64,000 nt of DNA. It comes from Polaromonas sp. (lineage in GTDB: Bacteria; Pseudomonadota; Gammaproteobacteria; Burkholderiales; Burkholderiaceae_C). Under the pieces are notes generated by a model. The model saw only the letters and a list, made by a program, of their open reading frames with translations. It was not told where the DNA came from and did no database searches. This document shows, piece by piece, positions 40,533 through 50,234 of the stretch (positions are counted from its first letter, which is position 1; every line of letters begins with the position of its first letter). The position numbers were made by a program, and so were the translations under genes. The DNA lies in NCBI RefSeq assembly GCF_012927455.1, contig NZ_JABBPE010000016.1:1-64000 (forward strand). Direction: 5' to 3'.

Positions 40533-41108
40533 ATGGCCACCTTGCTGGTGATTGAAGACGAGTTGGCGCTGGCCAAGAACATCACGCGCTAGTTTGAAAA
40601 GCTCAACCACAAGGTGGCGGTGGCGCACGCTGGCCCAAGCGGCATTGATCTGGCCAGGGCGCTCATGCCCGACGTGATGATTGTCTATTTTCAGTTGCCC
40701 GGAATGGACGGGCTGGAGGTCATTCGCGCGCTGCGCCGCATCGACGAGCAGGTGCGCACCGTGGTGGACCGCGCGCTGACCGACAGTGGCACGCGCCGGG
40801 CGCTGGCCTATTACCAGCGCCGTGAAGCCGACCTCTGCAGCCTCGACTGTTTTCTGGGCGAGTCCGCGCCCATGGCGCCGCTGCGTGATCTGGTGCGTGC
40901 CATCGCCGCCAGCGAACCGCTCCTGGCGGCGCTGGTGCAGACGGGCCAGTTCAGGCGCGACTTGCTGTACCGCTTGCGCGTGCTGCAAATCAGTATTCCG
41001 CCGCTGCGCTGGCGCGGCGACGACGCCCGGTTGCTGGACGTCAGCCGCGACACCTTGCGCTACCGCATGGCGCGCCACCGGCTGCAGCGGCCCGCAGCGG
41101 CGCCGTAA
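40533..41108 (+). pseudogene. Degraded NtrC-family response regulator
   Basis: One reading frame from ATG 40533 to the stop at 41106-41108, interrupted by an amber TAG at codon 20 (40590-40592). Recognisable parts: a receiver start MATLLVIEDELALAKNITR, then LMPDVMIVYFQLPGMDGLEV in which the phospho-Asp position is Phe; the beginning of a sigma-54 AAA+ domain (FLGESAPMAPLRDLVRAIA); then directly a late AAA+ piece (FRRDLLYRLRVLQISIPPLR); then a Fis-type HTH end (VSRDTLRYRMARHRLQ). Walker A, GAFTGA and Walker B regions are deleted in frame. It cannot be a functional activator. It sits 13 bp after an intact kinase gene. Confidence 0.85.
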
Positions 41109-41221
41109 ATAGCGGGTGTGCCTGGAGGCGCGCAGCGTTTTTTTGATTGCTGCATTTTTATGGCAGATTAAGCAGTTGCTGAGTACTAAATAGCGCTTAA
41201 AGCTTGCAATACACTCGTGTG

Positions 41222-41923
41222 ATGAGTTCCAACGCCACCTTTTTAACGCCACAAGCGGTCTTGTTCGACGCCTACGGCACCCTGTTTGACGTCTACAGCG
41301 TGGCTTCGCTGGCTGAACAACTGTTTCCTGGCCAGGGCCAAGCGCTCAGCGTGCTGTGGCGTGACAAGCAGATTGAGTACACCCGGCTGGTCACCACCAG
41401 CAACGACGGTGCGCACTACCAGCCGTTTTCGGCGCTGACGCGCGCCGGCCTGCGTTACGCCTGCAAAAAATTCGGGCTGGACCTGAACGCCGAGCGCGAA
41501 GAGCAGCTGATGAACCAGTACCGCCACCTGAGCGCCTTTCCCGAAAACAAGGAAGTGCTGCGCGCGCTCAAGGCGCGGGGCCTGGTCACCGGCATTTTGA
41601 GCAATGGCGATCCCGACATGCTGGGCGTGGCGGTGCGCAGCGCCGGGCTGGAGGGCCTGCTTGACCATGTGCTGAGTGTGGACGGCCTGCGCAAATACAA
41701 AACAGATCCTGCGGCTTACGCGCTGGGCCCGCAGGCCACCGGCCTGAAGCCCGCGCAGATCCTGTTTGTCAGCTGCAACGCCTGGGACGCGCTGGCCGCC
41801 ACTTGGTATGGCTACCAGACGCTGTGGGTGAACCGCTACAACCTGCCGTTTGAAGAACTCGGCACACAGCCGACGCGCACCGGCAGCAGCCTGCGCGATG
41901 TGCTGCGCGCTTTCCCAAACTGA
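41222..41923 (+). CDS. L-2-haloacid dehalogenase (HAD superfamily type II)
   Basis: A 233-residue HAD enzyme from ATG 41222. Counting from this start, the active-site residues of L-DEX YL are all present at constant offsets: Asp16 nucleophile and Thr20 (VLFDAYGTLFD), Arg47 (LWRDKQIEYTRL), Ser127-Asn128 (ILSNGDPDML), Lys160 (RKYKTDP), Tyr166, and Ser184/Asn186/Asp189 (VSCNAWDALAATWYGY). It converts L-2-haloacids to D-2-hydroxyacids and chloroacetate to glycolate. It ends 71 bp upstream of malate synthase G in the same direction, linking glycolate formation with glyoxylate use. It may also act on other substrates. Confidence 0.88.
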   Translation: MSSNATFLTPQAVLFDAYGTLFDVYSVASLAEQLFPGQGQALSVLWRDKQIEYTRLVTTSNDGAHYQPFSALTRAGLRYACKKFGLDLNAEREEQLMNQYRHLSAFPENKEVLRALKARGLVTGILSNGDPDMLGVAVRSAGLEGLLDHVLSVDGLRKYKTDPAAYALGPQATGLKPAQILFVSCNAWDALAATWYGYQTLWVNRYNLPFEELGTQPTRTGSSLRDVLRAFPN

Positions 41924-41994
41924 GTTTTCCGGCCTGAATTTTTCTCTTCGGTTTTTTTAGTAATTTTTTAGTTTTATCTAGAAGGCTTTCGCAC

Positions 41995-44205
41995 ATGACC
42001 ATTCCCCGCACCGCCGTTCACCGCCTGCAAGTTGCCAGCGTCCTGCACCGTTTCATTGAAGACAACGTGCTGCCCGGCAGCGGCGTCAAAAGCGCCAGCT
42101 TCTGGAAAGGCTTTGACGCCATCGTTGCCGCGCTGGCGCCTAAAAATATCGCCCTGTTGGCCGAGCGCGAGCGCCTGCAGGCCGAGCTCGACGTCTGGCA
42201 CAAGGCCAACCCCGGCCCCATCACCGACACCCGGGCCTACCGCGCCTTCCTGACAAAAATCGGCTACCTGGTCCCTGCACCGGGCAAAGTCAAAACCACC
42301 ACCAGCAACGTCGACGCCGAACTCGCCATCCAGGCCGGCCCGCAGCTGGTGGTGCCGGTACTGAACGCGCGCTACGCGCTCAACGCCGCCAACGCGCGCT
42401 GGGGCAGTTTGTACGACGCGCTGTACGGCACCGACGCGCTGTCCGAGGCCAAAGGTTGCCAAAAGGGCAAACGTTACAACCCCAAACGCGGCGCCAAAGT
42501 GATTGAATACGCCCGCCATGTGCTGGACCGCACTGCGCCGCTGCGCAAGGGCTCGCACATCGACTCGCAGGCCTACAGCATCAAGGCCGGCAAGCTGGTC
42601 ATCAAGCTGCAGGACGGCAGCAACACCAGCCTGGCCGATCCAGCCCAATGCCTCGGCTTCCAGGGCGAGGCCAAAGCGCCTAGCGCCGTGCTGCTGCAGC
42701 ACAACGGCTTGCACATCGACATCCAGATCGACCGCAGCACGCCGATTGGCGCCAGCGACCCGGCCGGCGTCAGCGACCTGGTGCTGGAAGCGGCGCTGTC
42801 AGCCATCATGGACCTGGAAGATTCGGTCGCCGTGGTCGATGCCGATGACAAAGTGCTGGCCTACAGCAACTGGCTCGGCATCCTCAAAGGCACGCTGACC
42901 GAAGAAGTCAGCAAGGGCGGCAAAACCTTCACGCGCGGCCTCAACCCTGACCGCGTCTACACCGGCCTGAGCGGAAAAACCGTCACGCTGCATGGCCGCT
43001 CGCTGATGTTCGTGCGCAACGTCGGCCATTTGATGACGAATCCGGCGATTCTTTACACCGCCAAGGACGGCAGCGTCAAGGAAATCCCTGAAGGCATTCT
43101 GGACGCCGTGATCACCACCACCATTGCGCTGCACGACCTGCAGCGCAAGGGCCAGAGCGGCATCAAGAACTCGCGCAAAGGCTCGGTCTACATCGTCAAG
43201 CCCAAGATGCACGGCCCGGCCGAAGTCGCCTTTGCCGCCGACCTGTTCAGCCGCGTTGAAAAGCTGCTGGGCCTGCCCGACAGCACCGTCAAGCTTGGCA
43301 TCATGGACGAAGAGCGCCGCACCAGCGTCAACCTGAAGGCCTGCATTGCCGCCGCCGCCAGCCGCGTCGCCTTCATCAACACCGGCTTTCTGGACCGTAC
43401 CGGCGACGAGATGCACAGCGTTATGCAGGCCGGCCCCATGATCCGCAAGGGCGACATGAAGACCAGCACCTGGATTGCCGCCTACGAGCGCAGCAACGTG
43501 CTGACCGGCCTGGCCTGCGGCCTGCGCGGCAAGGCGCAAATCGGCAAAGGCATGTGGGCCATGCCCGACCTGATGGCGGACATGCTCAAGCAAAAAATCG
43601 CGCACCCGATGGCCGGCGCCAACACCGCCTGGGTGCCGAGTCCCACCGCCGCCACCCTGCATGCGCTGCACTACCACCAGGTGCTGGTCAGCAGCGTGCA
43701 GAAAGAGCTGCAGGCAAGCGCCACCGACAAGCAAATCGACCAGCTGCTGGACGGCCTGCTGCAAGTGCCCGTGATGGCTAATCCCAACTGGTCAGACATC
43801 GAAAAGCAGCAGGAACTTGACAACAACGCCCAGGGCATTCTGGGCTACGTGGTGCGCTGGATCGACCAGGGCATCGGCTGCTCCAAGGTACCCGACATCC
43901 ACAACATCGCCTTGATGGAAGACCGCGCCACCCTGCGCATCAGCAGCCAGCATATGGCCAACTGGCTGCTGCACGGCGTGGTGAGCGAAGCGCAGGTGAA
44001 AGAAACCTTCGAGCGCATGGCCGCCGTGGTCGATGGCCAGAACGCCGGTGACCCGCTGTACAAAAACATGGCCGGGAACTTTGAGACCTCGGCAGCGTAC
44101 AAGGCCGCTTGTGACCTGGTGTTCAAGGGCCTGGAGCAGCCGAGCGGCTACACCGAGCCGTTGCTGCATGCCTGGCGCTTGCAGGTGAAGGCCGGCACCG
44201 TCTGA
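41995..44205 (+). CDS. glcB: Malate synthase G
   Basis: A 736-residue malate synthase G (E. coli GlcB is 723). Visible family marks: the N-terminal [20 protein letters not shown], the catalytic barrel [72 protein letters not shown] and [12 protein letters not shown]. It condenses glyoxylate with acetyl-CoA to malate. It is 71 bp downstream of the haloacid dehalogenase gene, probably one transcript, and is closed by a strong hairpin. It complements GlcD encoded elsewhere in the window. Confidence 0.97.
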   Translation: MTIPRTAVHRLQVASVLHRFIEDNVLPGSGVKSASFWKGFDAIVAALAPKNIALLAERERLQAELDVWHKANPGPITDTRAYRAFLTKIGYLVPAPGKVKTTTSNVDAELAIQAGPQLVVPVLNARYALNAANARWGSLYDALYGTDALSEAKGCQKGKRYNPKRGAKVIEYARHVLDRTAPLRKGSHIDSQAYSIKAGKLVIKLQDGSNTSLADPAQCLGFQGEAKAPSAVLLQHNGLHIDIQIDRSTPIGASDPAGVSDLVLEAALSAIMDLEDSVAVVDADDKVLAYSNWLGILKGTLTEEVSKGGKTFTRGLNPDRVYTGLSGKTVTLHGRSLMFVRNVGHLMTNPAILYTAKDGSVKEIPEGILDAVITTTIALHDLQRKGQSGIKNSRKGSVYIVKPKMHGPAEVAFAADLFSRVEKLLGLPDSTVKLGIMDEERRTSVNLKACIAAAASRVAFINTGFLDRTGDEMHSVMQAGPMIRKGDMKTSTWIAAYERSNVLTGLACGLRGKAQIGKGMWAMPDLMADMLKQKIAHPMAGANTAWVPSPTAATLHALHYHQVLVSSVQKELQASATDKQIDQLLDGLLQVPVMANPNWSDIEKQQELDNNAQGILGYVVRWIDQGIGCSKVPDIHNIALMEDRATLRISSQHMANWLLHGVVSEAQVKETFERMAAVVDGQNAGDPLYKNMAGNFETSAAYKAACDLVFKGLEQPSGYTEPLLHAWRLQVKAGTV

Positions 44206-44219
44206 GCTGACAAGCGCAG

Positions 44220-44280
44220 AACGCTATCAATTAGATAGCTGCTAACACCCGTTCTGCATGGGGTAGCGGCCTGTTTAATG
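44220..44280 (-). repeat. Interspersed ~55-bp repeat, copy 10
   Basis: AACGCTATCAATTAGATAGC, TGCTAACACCCGTTC and GGGGTAGCGGCC. It lies between glcB and its terminator. Confidence 0.85.
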
Positions 44281-44290
44281 CTTGAAATCC

Positions 44291-44318
44291 GAAAACGGCA
44301 CCTGCGGGTGCCGTTTTC
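44291..44318 (+). terminator. Strong stem-loop terminator after glcB
   Basis: A perfect 12-bp stem GAAAACGGCACC / GGTGCCGTTTTC with a 4-base TGCG loop. The T run is at the foot of the stem, so it can also act on the opposite strand for the SEC-C gene ending at 44389. Confidence 0.85.
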
Positions 44319-44388
44319 ATTGGCGCGCCACTCAGGCCAGCGGCAATACCGAGCCCTTGCTGCAGGCCTGGTTGAAACAGCCGTCCAG

Positions 44389-45801
44389 CTATCGCCGAAG
44401 CCCCAGCGCATCCCACAAGAACTGGTAGGAAATGGCGCGGCGCCCCTGCTGCGCGGCCTGCTGCGTTTCGCCGTCTTCATAGCTGCGCAGCAGGCCCTTG
44501 ACGCGCTCCAGCCCTGGCGCGCTCTGGATCGCCTGACGCGGCGTGCGCCCTTCCAGTATGGGAATGGCTTCGTCCGCCCAGTTCTTGTAGCTGCGCTTGA
44601 TGGCAGTTTCGACGGCGCCGGCCAGGGTCTCGGCATCAAGTCCCGCTGGCATGTTTGAAGCTGTTTTCGCTTGCGGCATCGCCTGTCCCTCCATGCGCGA
44701 CATCAGCGCCTTGGGGTCGGACACTTCGCGCAGTTCAAACTTCACCGAGCCCCCGGCCAGCACGTCGAACCAGGCGCGGCCCTGTTCGGCCAGCGTGGCC
44801 GTCTTGTACGACACACTCACGCGGTCGCCACCCGGCTTGGCGTTGATGGTGGCTAGCGAGCGGGTGTTACCGTCGTCGCAATCGAGCAAGAGATTCCAGC
44901 CCGCTTCGCGATCGCCCTCCACCTCCGGCTCTCTTTTCAGCGCGGCAGTGAGCGCGTCCCAGTCCCGCACAGCGTAGTGGTCAGAGATGAACAGCAGCGG
45001 CTCGCCGGAATGGCGGTCAATGATTTCTGGTAGCGGTTCGGGCCGCAGATGCTGCGCCAGCCAGCTCTCGATGATTGTGAGTCCGGCCATGAGAATGTCG
45101 TCTTCCTCGTGCAGGTTGGGAACAGCAGCCTGCTCGCGCAGCTTGGCCTGAACGGCGCGCCCGGCCCAGGCCGAGAACGGATAGATCGCGCCGGAAAACT
45201 GGTGCCGCCCGCCCACTGCCATCACGCGCGCGCCGATCTGGTTGCCCGCCTGCATTGACTGGCTGCCGGCGCGCTCGTCCACCACCAGCGGCGGCTGGTC
45301 GGTAGCCAGCGCGTCGCACACAGTAACACCCACGCCGGGCACCACCTCGGTCACGTCGTACAGGCGCAGCGGCCGGCGCGCATGCTGCTCCAGCCAGGCG
45401 CGCTGGCCGGTTGACAGCAGCGGCCCGCGCGGGCCCAGCAACAACTCGGCGACGCGTTGCCGCCCGTCCTTGACCTGAATGTCGCCCTCGGCCAGCAGCC
45501 ATTCGACGAGGTTGATATGGAGGGCCTGCCGCACTGCCACATCCAGGCCGGCCATGGCAGCGCGCGCTTCGTCTTCGTTGTCGTCGCATATCTCCAGGAC
45601 CGCGTCGTCCATCCCCGTTTGCAATGCCGCGGCAAAGCCCTTGCGATGGTGCTGCGCCAGCCAGGCCATCGCAAGCGCAATCGCACCCTCATGCGACCCG
45701 GCCGGGGCTGCCGCAGGCGCCGCCGGTTGGCCGCAGCAGTGCTTGTACTTCTTGCCACTGCCGCAGGGGCAGGGGTCGTTACGTCCAATTTTTTCGCTCA
45801 T
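44389..45801 (-). CDS. SEC-C zinc-motif protein, 470 aa, function unknown
   Basis: Starts [24 protein letters not shown], a complete N-terminal SEC-C zinc motif like that at the end of SecA. Residues ~30-400 are not recognised beyond being acidic, soluble and helical. The last ~75 residues ([20 protein letters not shown], then [10 protein letters not shown]) resemble the DUF2384 / MbcA-ParS-Xre toxin-binding fold. Similar SEC-C proteins occur widely without assigned function. It is monocistronic and convergent with glcB. A zinc-dependent protein-interaction role is likely; more cannot be said. Confidence 0.78.
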   Translation of the reverse strand: MSEKIGRNDPCPCGSGKKYKHCCGQPAAPAAAPAGSHEGAIALAMAWLAQHHRKGFAAALQTGMDDAVLEICDDNEDEARAAMAGLDVAVRQALHINLVEWLLAEGDIQVKDGRQRVAELLLGPRGPLLSTGQRAWLEQHARRPLRLYDVTEVVPGVGVTVCDALATDQPPLVVDERAGSQSMQAGNQIGARVMAVGGRHQFSGAIYPFSAWAGRAVQAKLREQAAVPNLHEEDDILMAGLTIIESWLAQHLRPEPLPEIIDRHSGEPLLFISDHYAVRDWDALTAALKREPEVEGDREAGWNLLLDCDDGNTRSLATINAKPGGDRVSVSYKTATLAEQGRAWFDVLAGGSVKFELREVSDPKALMSRMEGQAMPQAKTASNMPAGLDAETLAGAVETAIKRSYKNWADEAIPILEGRTPRQAIQSAPGLERVKGLLRSYEDGETQQAAQQGRRAISYQFLWDALGLRR

Positions 45802-45942
45802 GGTCGGGCACTTCAGGATAGGGTTGACATTTCAAACATGAAAAAAAGTCTACCAGCCGCCTGTCCCGGCGGTGCTGCGTCACCAGGTCATGCGGTACCA
45901 GCAGGCATCCATTGCGCGCCCTGGCTTTGCAGATCAGCGCAG

Positions 45943-46004
45943 GGCGCTATCAATTAGATAGCTGTTAACGCCCATCCGCGCTGGTCTAGAGGCTTATTTG
46001 ATTA
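45943..46004 (-). repeat. Interspersed ~55-bp repeat, copy 11
   Basis: GGCGCTATCAATTAGATAGC, TGTTAACGCCCATCC and CTGGTCTAGAGGC. It lies in the promoter space between the divergent SEC-C and DUF1631 genes. Confidence 0.9.
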
Positions 46005-46108
46005 CTTTTCCGGGAAACGACAGCGGCCGCAGCGGTTTTATGGAGGCCCGCGCGGGTGGTGGCGCACCACCCGCAGGCGGTCAAATTCTGCGGTACCCTT
46101 CGAAACAC

Positions 46109-48643
46109 ATGACAGCGCAACCTGACATTCTGCAATCCTGCCTCCAGCAGGCGGCCCAGGCGGCCTGGCCAGCGCTGAAGCGCTGTATTGAGGACGCGGT
46201 GGCGGCGCTGCAGGTGGCGGAAACCCAAAGCCTGAAGCTGGTCGAGCGCGATGCGCTAGCGGCGGCCTGGCGCGGCTTGCTGGACCAGCAGGCGGCCTGG
46301 CGCGAGCACTACCCGGCCGCGCTGCTGGTCCTCTTTCATGCCGGTGTGACGCAGGCCCCGTCGCCGGGTGCGCTGCCGCCTGACACGGCCGCAGCGTTGT
46401 CCCACGGCGATCTTTCTCTGGTCGATGACGCTGACGTGGCGCAGGCGATTGAATCGTCGCGTTTGCTGCAGCAAATTTTGCCGGTGCTACAGCACACGCT
46501 GGCTGAACTCGACACGCTGATGAGCGGCGTGCAGGGCCTGCCCAATGTCAGGCCGGAGCTCAATCCGCTGCGACCGCAGGCCTTCGCGCAGGCGCTGCGC
46601 GAACTGGTCGCCGCCAGCGCGGTGAAACCGTCCACCCAGGCGCTTTGGCTGCGCTATTTGGCCGACCCGCTGGGGCGCGAACTGCAGCGCTTGTATGAGC
46701 GCATCGTCAACCAGCTTGAGCTGGCCCAGGTGCGGGGTGCGAGCTACCGCGTGCTGCCGACGCCTGCCAGCGTCGCCGGGCGGCGCGGCACCGGCCAGGC
46801 CGCGGCTGACACCGGTTCGGGCGGTGGCGGCGCGGGCCCGGGCGGCTATCTGTCTGACGAGCCGATGGCGCCGCCGCCCTCGCACTACGCCGACCTGTCG
46901 GACGACGACATCCAGCACGAATTGCTGCAGGACTTTTTGTTTAATGATGGCAGCCGGGCGCACCACGGCCTGGCACCGGCTTACTACGCCACCATCGAGG
47001 AAGAACTGACGGCGCTGAAAGCGGCGCGCGAGCCGGTGCCGGCAGCGCCCGCTGCGGCAGCTGATGCGGCACTGGATGAGGAAGCCGAGACGCCATCGGA
47101 CTACCGCAGCCTGCCGCCGCCTGAGCGTCCCGCGCGCCCTGTCGATGAGCGTAGCGCGCTGAGCCAGCAGCTGTGGGGCGCCTTTGGCCGGGCGCGCGAG
47201 CGCGCCATCGTGCGCACGCAGCTTAAAAAAGACGCCCGGCAGGTCGGCCAGGTGCTGGGCCTGGAGGTAGTGCGCAAGCTGGTCGGCCAGGTGGCGCAAG
47301 ACCCGCGCTTGCTGCCACCGCTGCGCGAAGCCATCGTGGCGCTGGAGCCGTCGCTGCTGCGCCTGGCGATGCGCGACCCGCGCTTTTTCAGCGACGAGCA
47401 CCACGCCGGGCGCCGCCTGCTTGAGCGCGTGGCGCAGCGCAGCTTCAAGTACAACGATGAATTCAGCAGCGAATTTCTGACCTTTTTCGAGCCGGTGGCG
47501 GCCGCCTTCAACGCGCTCAACGGGCAGGTCATTGAAGATGCGCGGCCGTTTGAAGGGGCGCTGGCGGCGTTGCAGGACGGCTGGGACGGGCAAGACCAGC
47601 TAGAGGCGCAGCAGCGCCAGCACGCGCTGCAGGCGCTGCGTTTTGCCGAGGAGCGCCAGACCCGGGCCGACCAGATTGCCCTGACGCTCAGTGCGCGTTC
47701 GGACCTGGACAAGGTACCGGGTCTGGTGCTGGATTTTCTGTTCGGCCCCTGGGCGCTGGCGATGGCGCATGCCAGGCTGACTGACACGCGCCAGCAGGTC
47801 GACCCGCTGGGCTTTGGCTCAGTCGTGCCCGATCTGCTGTGGAGCGTCAAGCGCGACGTCACGCTGCGCCAGCCGGCCAAGCTGATCGCGATGATCCCTA
47901 CTCTGCTGGGCCAATTGCAGGCCGGACTGCAGTTGCTGGGCCAGCAGCCGCGCGAGAGCGAAGCGTTTTTTGCGGCCTTGATGAACCTGCACCGGCCGGT
48001 GCTCAAGCTGCGCCGCCTGAAAAGTCAGCGTGATGCCGACGAACCGGATGCGCCGGCGCTGCCGCCCGAAGCACCGGCGGCCACGCCCGAGCAGCGCCGC
48101 GCCAAGGCGGCGCCGCTGCCCTGGCTGGCGCGTGACGAGCTCGACGCCGCCGGCTTTGAAGACACGCTGCCGACCGACTTTGATGAACTGGCGCCGCGGC
48201 AAAAGGAGCAGGAAGGGCAGGAAGGGCCCGCAGCGGCGGCTGAATCTTTGCTGGCGCCAACTACGGCAGTCAGCGCAGCAACCGATCCCGCAGCGCCGCT
48301 TGCCGAGGCGATGGCGCCGCCGGACGCTGCGCCACCGGCAAGCGCTCCTGTCAACCCAGCTAGCGGCCTCAGCGACGCCGAAGCGCTGCTGCTGAGCCTG
48401 CGGCCAGGCAGCTGGGTCGACCTGTATTCACGCCAGCGCTGGCTGCGCGCCCAGCTGGTCTGGGCCAGCAGCCAGGCTATGCTGTTCATGTTTGTCAGCC
48501 ACGGCGGCCAGGCGCATTCCATGACCCGGCGCAGCTGCGAGCGTCTCCTCAATGCGCGCCTGCTGCGCCCGGTCGAGACGCACGGCGTGGTTGCGCAGGC
48601 GCTGGACGGCGTGATGAAAGCGGCAGCGCCGCCGGCGCAGTGA
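46109..48643 (+). CDS. DUF1631-family protein
   Basis: About 844 residues from ATG 46109, soluble and largely helical, with Ala/Gln-rich composition and low-complexity Ala/Pro/Gly linkers (~235-255, ~325-360, ~690-770). The segment around RDPRFFSDEHHAGRRLLERV and AQRSFKYNDEFSSEFLTFFE is a hallmark of DUF1631 (sometimes mis-annotated thymidine phosphorylase). The C-terminal ~90 residues (LRPGSWVDLYSRQRWLRAQL; MLFMFVSHGGQAHSMTRRSC) form a PilZ-like end often found in this family and may respond to c-di-GMP; that is inference. It is monocistronic. Confidence 0.85.
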   Translation: MTAQPDILQSCLQQAAQAAWPALKRCIEDAVAALQVAETQSLKLVERDALAAAWRGLLDQQAAWREHYPAALLVLFHAGVTQAPSPGALPPDTAAALSHGDLSLVDDADVAQAIESSRLLQQILPVLQHTLAELDTLMSGVQGLPNVRPELNPLRPQAFAQALRELVAASAVKPSTQALWLRYLADPLGRELQRLYERIVNQLELAQVRGASYRVLPTPASVAGRRGTGQAAADTGSGGGGAGPGGYLSDEPMAPPPSHYADLSDDDIQHELLQDFLFNDGSRAHHGLAPAYYATIEEELTALKAAREPVPAAPAAAADAALDEEAETPSDYRSLPPPERPARPVDERSALSQQLWGAFGRARERAIVRTQLKKDARQVGQVLGLEVVRKLVGQVAQDPRLLPPLREAIVALEPSLLRLAMRDPRFFSDEHHAGRRLLERVAQRSFKYNDEFSSEFLTFFEPVAAAFNALNGQVIEDARPFEGALAALQDGWDGQDQLEAQQRQHALQALRFAEERQTRADQIALTLSARSDLDKVPGLVLDFLFGPWALAMAHARLTDTRQQVDPLGFGSVVPDLLWSVKRDVTLRQPAKLIAMIPTLLGQLQAGLQLLGQQPRESEAFFAALMNLHRPVLKLRRLKSQRDADEPDAPALPPEAPAATPEQRRAKAAPLPWLARDELDAAGFEDTLPTDFDELAPRQKEQEGQEGPAAAAESLLAPTTAVSAATDPAAPLAEAMAPPDAAPPASAPVNPASGLSDAEALLLSLRPGSWVDLYSRQRWLRAQLVWASSQAMLFMFVSHGGQAHSMTRRSCERLLNARLLRPVETHGVVAQALDGVMKAAAPPAQ

Positions 48644-48951
48644 GCCTGCCTGACGACCTTTCGGCTTCCATTTTGGCCGCGCGCGTTAAATCGGCTGGAC
48701 CGTCGCGAACTTAGTATGCTATTAATTCGATAGCTATTTGCGCCCGTACTTAAAGGGCTACAGGCCCATTTAATCAGTTTTTCGCTGCCGCGGCTGCCGT
48801 CAAGCAGCTTATTTCCTCTTTGGCCCTTGCCATAGCGCGCCGATAATAGGGTGGTCTGGCTTGCTGCCCGGCGCCGTTTCATGCCCTTTCCCCCTTCCCC
48901 CTTTTCCATTCCATTTTTGTTGCAGCACGGTCCCTGCGTGGCGGGGCTGCG
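48644..48951. other. ~300-bp spacer with one interspersed repeat
   Basis: No gene is supported. It contains repeat copy 12 and a pyrimidine-rich tract of C/T (48883-48918) just before the SpeE-like gene. Confidence 0.55.
48716..48776 (-). repeat. Interspersed ~55-bp repeat, copy 12
   Basis: TATGCTATTAATTCGATAGC, TATTTGCGCCCGTAC, AAGGGCTACAGGCCC. Near consensus. Confidence 0.9.
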
Positions 48952-49779
48952 GTGAAAGCTGACGTCGCCACGTCCCCAGACAGCGCGCTGATGGCGCCCG
49001 CGCAGCCCGGCGATTTTTTGTCGTTGCAGTTTGTCCAGCCCTTTGTGCGTAACGACGGCGCGGCCAAGTCGCTGCATTTCACGCTGGGCGAACTGCAAAG
49101 CCGCATGCTGACACGCATGCCCTGGCGCCTGGAGGTTGACTACACCCGCACCATGATGGGATTTCTGCTGTTCCGGCCGGCGCCTGTGCATATCTGCATG
49201 ATTGGCCTGGGCGGCGGCTCGCTCGCCAAATTCTGTTACCGCCAGCTGCCGGCAAGCAAAATGACGGTGCTGGAGATCAACCCCTACGTGATTGCGCTGC
49301 GGCGCGAATTCCAGATCCCTGACGACGACGAACGCTTCACCGTGGTCGCCGCCGACGGGGCGCTTTATCTGCAAAACGCGCAAGGCGAAAACCCTGACTT
49401 CGATGTGTTGCTGGTCGATGGCTTTGACCAGGAGGGCCAGCCACCCGCCCTGTGCTCGCAGCGCTTTTATGACGACTGCTTTGCCGCGCTGGCCGAGGGC
49501 GGCGTACTGGCGGTCAACCTGCATTACGACCACCCCGACTACCCGGTGCTGGCAGACCGCATCAGCCGCAGCTTTGGCGGCAACGCGGTTGAAGTGCTGG
49601 CTGAGGAAAAAAGCAACGCCATCGTGTTTGCCTCAAAAGGCCAGGCGATTTCGCCGCGCAACATGAGCCTGCCACACAGCCTGGCCGGGCTGGACCAGGC
49701 GGCGCGTATGCAGCTCAAGGGAGAACTGGTGCGGATTGCCTGGGAGATGAAAAACCTGGACCAGCACGGCCTTGCTTAA
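48952..49779 (+). CDS. Spermidine-synthase-like methyltransferase-fold protein
   Basis: A 275-residue class I SAM-binding-fold protein of the SpeE-like group, starting at GTG 48952; ATG at 48991 is an alternative. It shows ICMIGLGGGSLAKFCYRQLP (nucleotide loop), LEINPYVIALRREFQI, VVAADGALYLQNA and FDVLLVDGFDQEGQPPALCS. Many proteobacterial relatives are annotated spermidine synthase without proof, and polyamine-binding residues are only partly kept, so true aminopropyltransferase activity is uncertain. It is followed by a short inverted repeat (TTAAGCTG / CAGCTTAA, 49776-49798). Confidence 0.8.
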   Translation: MKADVATSPDSALMAPAQPGDFLSLQFVQPFVRNDGAAKSLHFTLGELQSRMLTRMPWRLEVDYTRTMMGFLLFRPAPVHICMIGLGGGSLAKFCYRQLPASKMTVLEINPYVIALRREFQIPDDDERFTVVAADGALYLQNAQGENPDFDVLLVDGFDQEGQPPALCSQRFYDDCFAALAEGGVLAVNLHYDHPDYPVLADRISRSFGGNAVEVLAEEKSNAIVFASKGQAISPRNMSLPHSLAGLDQAARMQLKGELVRIAWEMKNLDQHGLA

Positions 49780-49913
49780 GCTGAAAATCGCAGCTTAAAG
49801 GGGTTGGCAGGACGCGCTCCGGTGCTGGCGCGCGGCCCCGTCCGACGCCTGGCGCCGGCCCGCTTTGGCAAACTGAGGTGGCCCAGGCGATCAGTCAAGG
49901 AACGCAACCCCCC

Positions 49914-50186
49914 ATGAAAACCAACTACTCTTTTGCGGTGCAGTACAGCGCCAACTCAGGCACCGCGCAGGCGCAGCGCGACAAAGTCATGGGCGCGCTC
50001 GAGCCCCTGCTGCAACAAGGCCTGAGGGCCGAGGACAGCAATGCCCGCGTGCTGGTCAGTGACAGTCACAAAGGCGCTGACCACAAGCTGGTCGAGCTGG
50101 TGACGACGCTGCAGGACGCGCAGATTGCGCGCATTCTGAAGACTTTTGCCGAGCAGTACGGCGTCAGTGTGAGCGCCTTCGAATAG
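49914..50186 (+). CDS. Small hypothetical protein (90 aa)
   Basis: A 90-residue soluble protein (MKTNYSFAVQYSANSGTAQA...). ATG 49914 is preferred to GTG 49878 because CAAGGAACG lies just upstream and the extension has no predicted structure. Pattern: a strand, a helix with DKVMGALEPLLQQGL, another strand, and the helix DAQIARILKTFAEQYG. I do not recognise a family. It lies 134 bp after the SpeE-like gene and tail-to-tail with the GspC-like gene. Confidence 0.65.
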   Translation: MKTNYSFAVQYSANSGTAQAQRDKVMGALEPLLQQGLRAEDSNARVLVSDSHKGADHKLVELVTTLQDAQIARILKTFAEQYGVSVSAFE

Positions 50187-50234
50187 CCCGCTCTAGCCGG
50201 CCCGCTCTGCCGCGAAAGCTGAATCCCCACGCGC

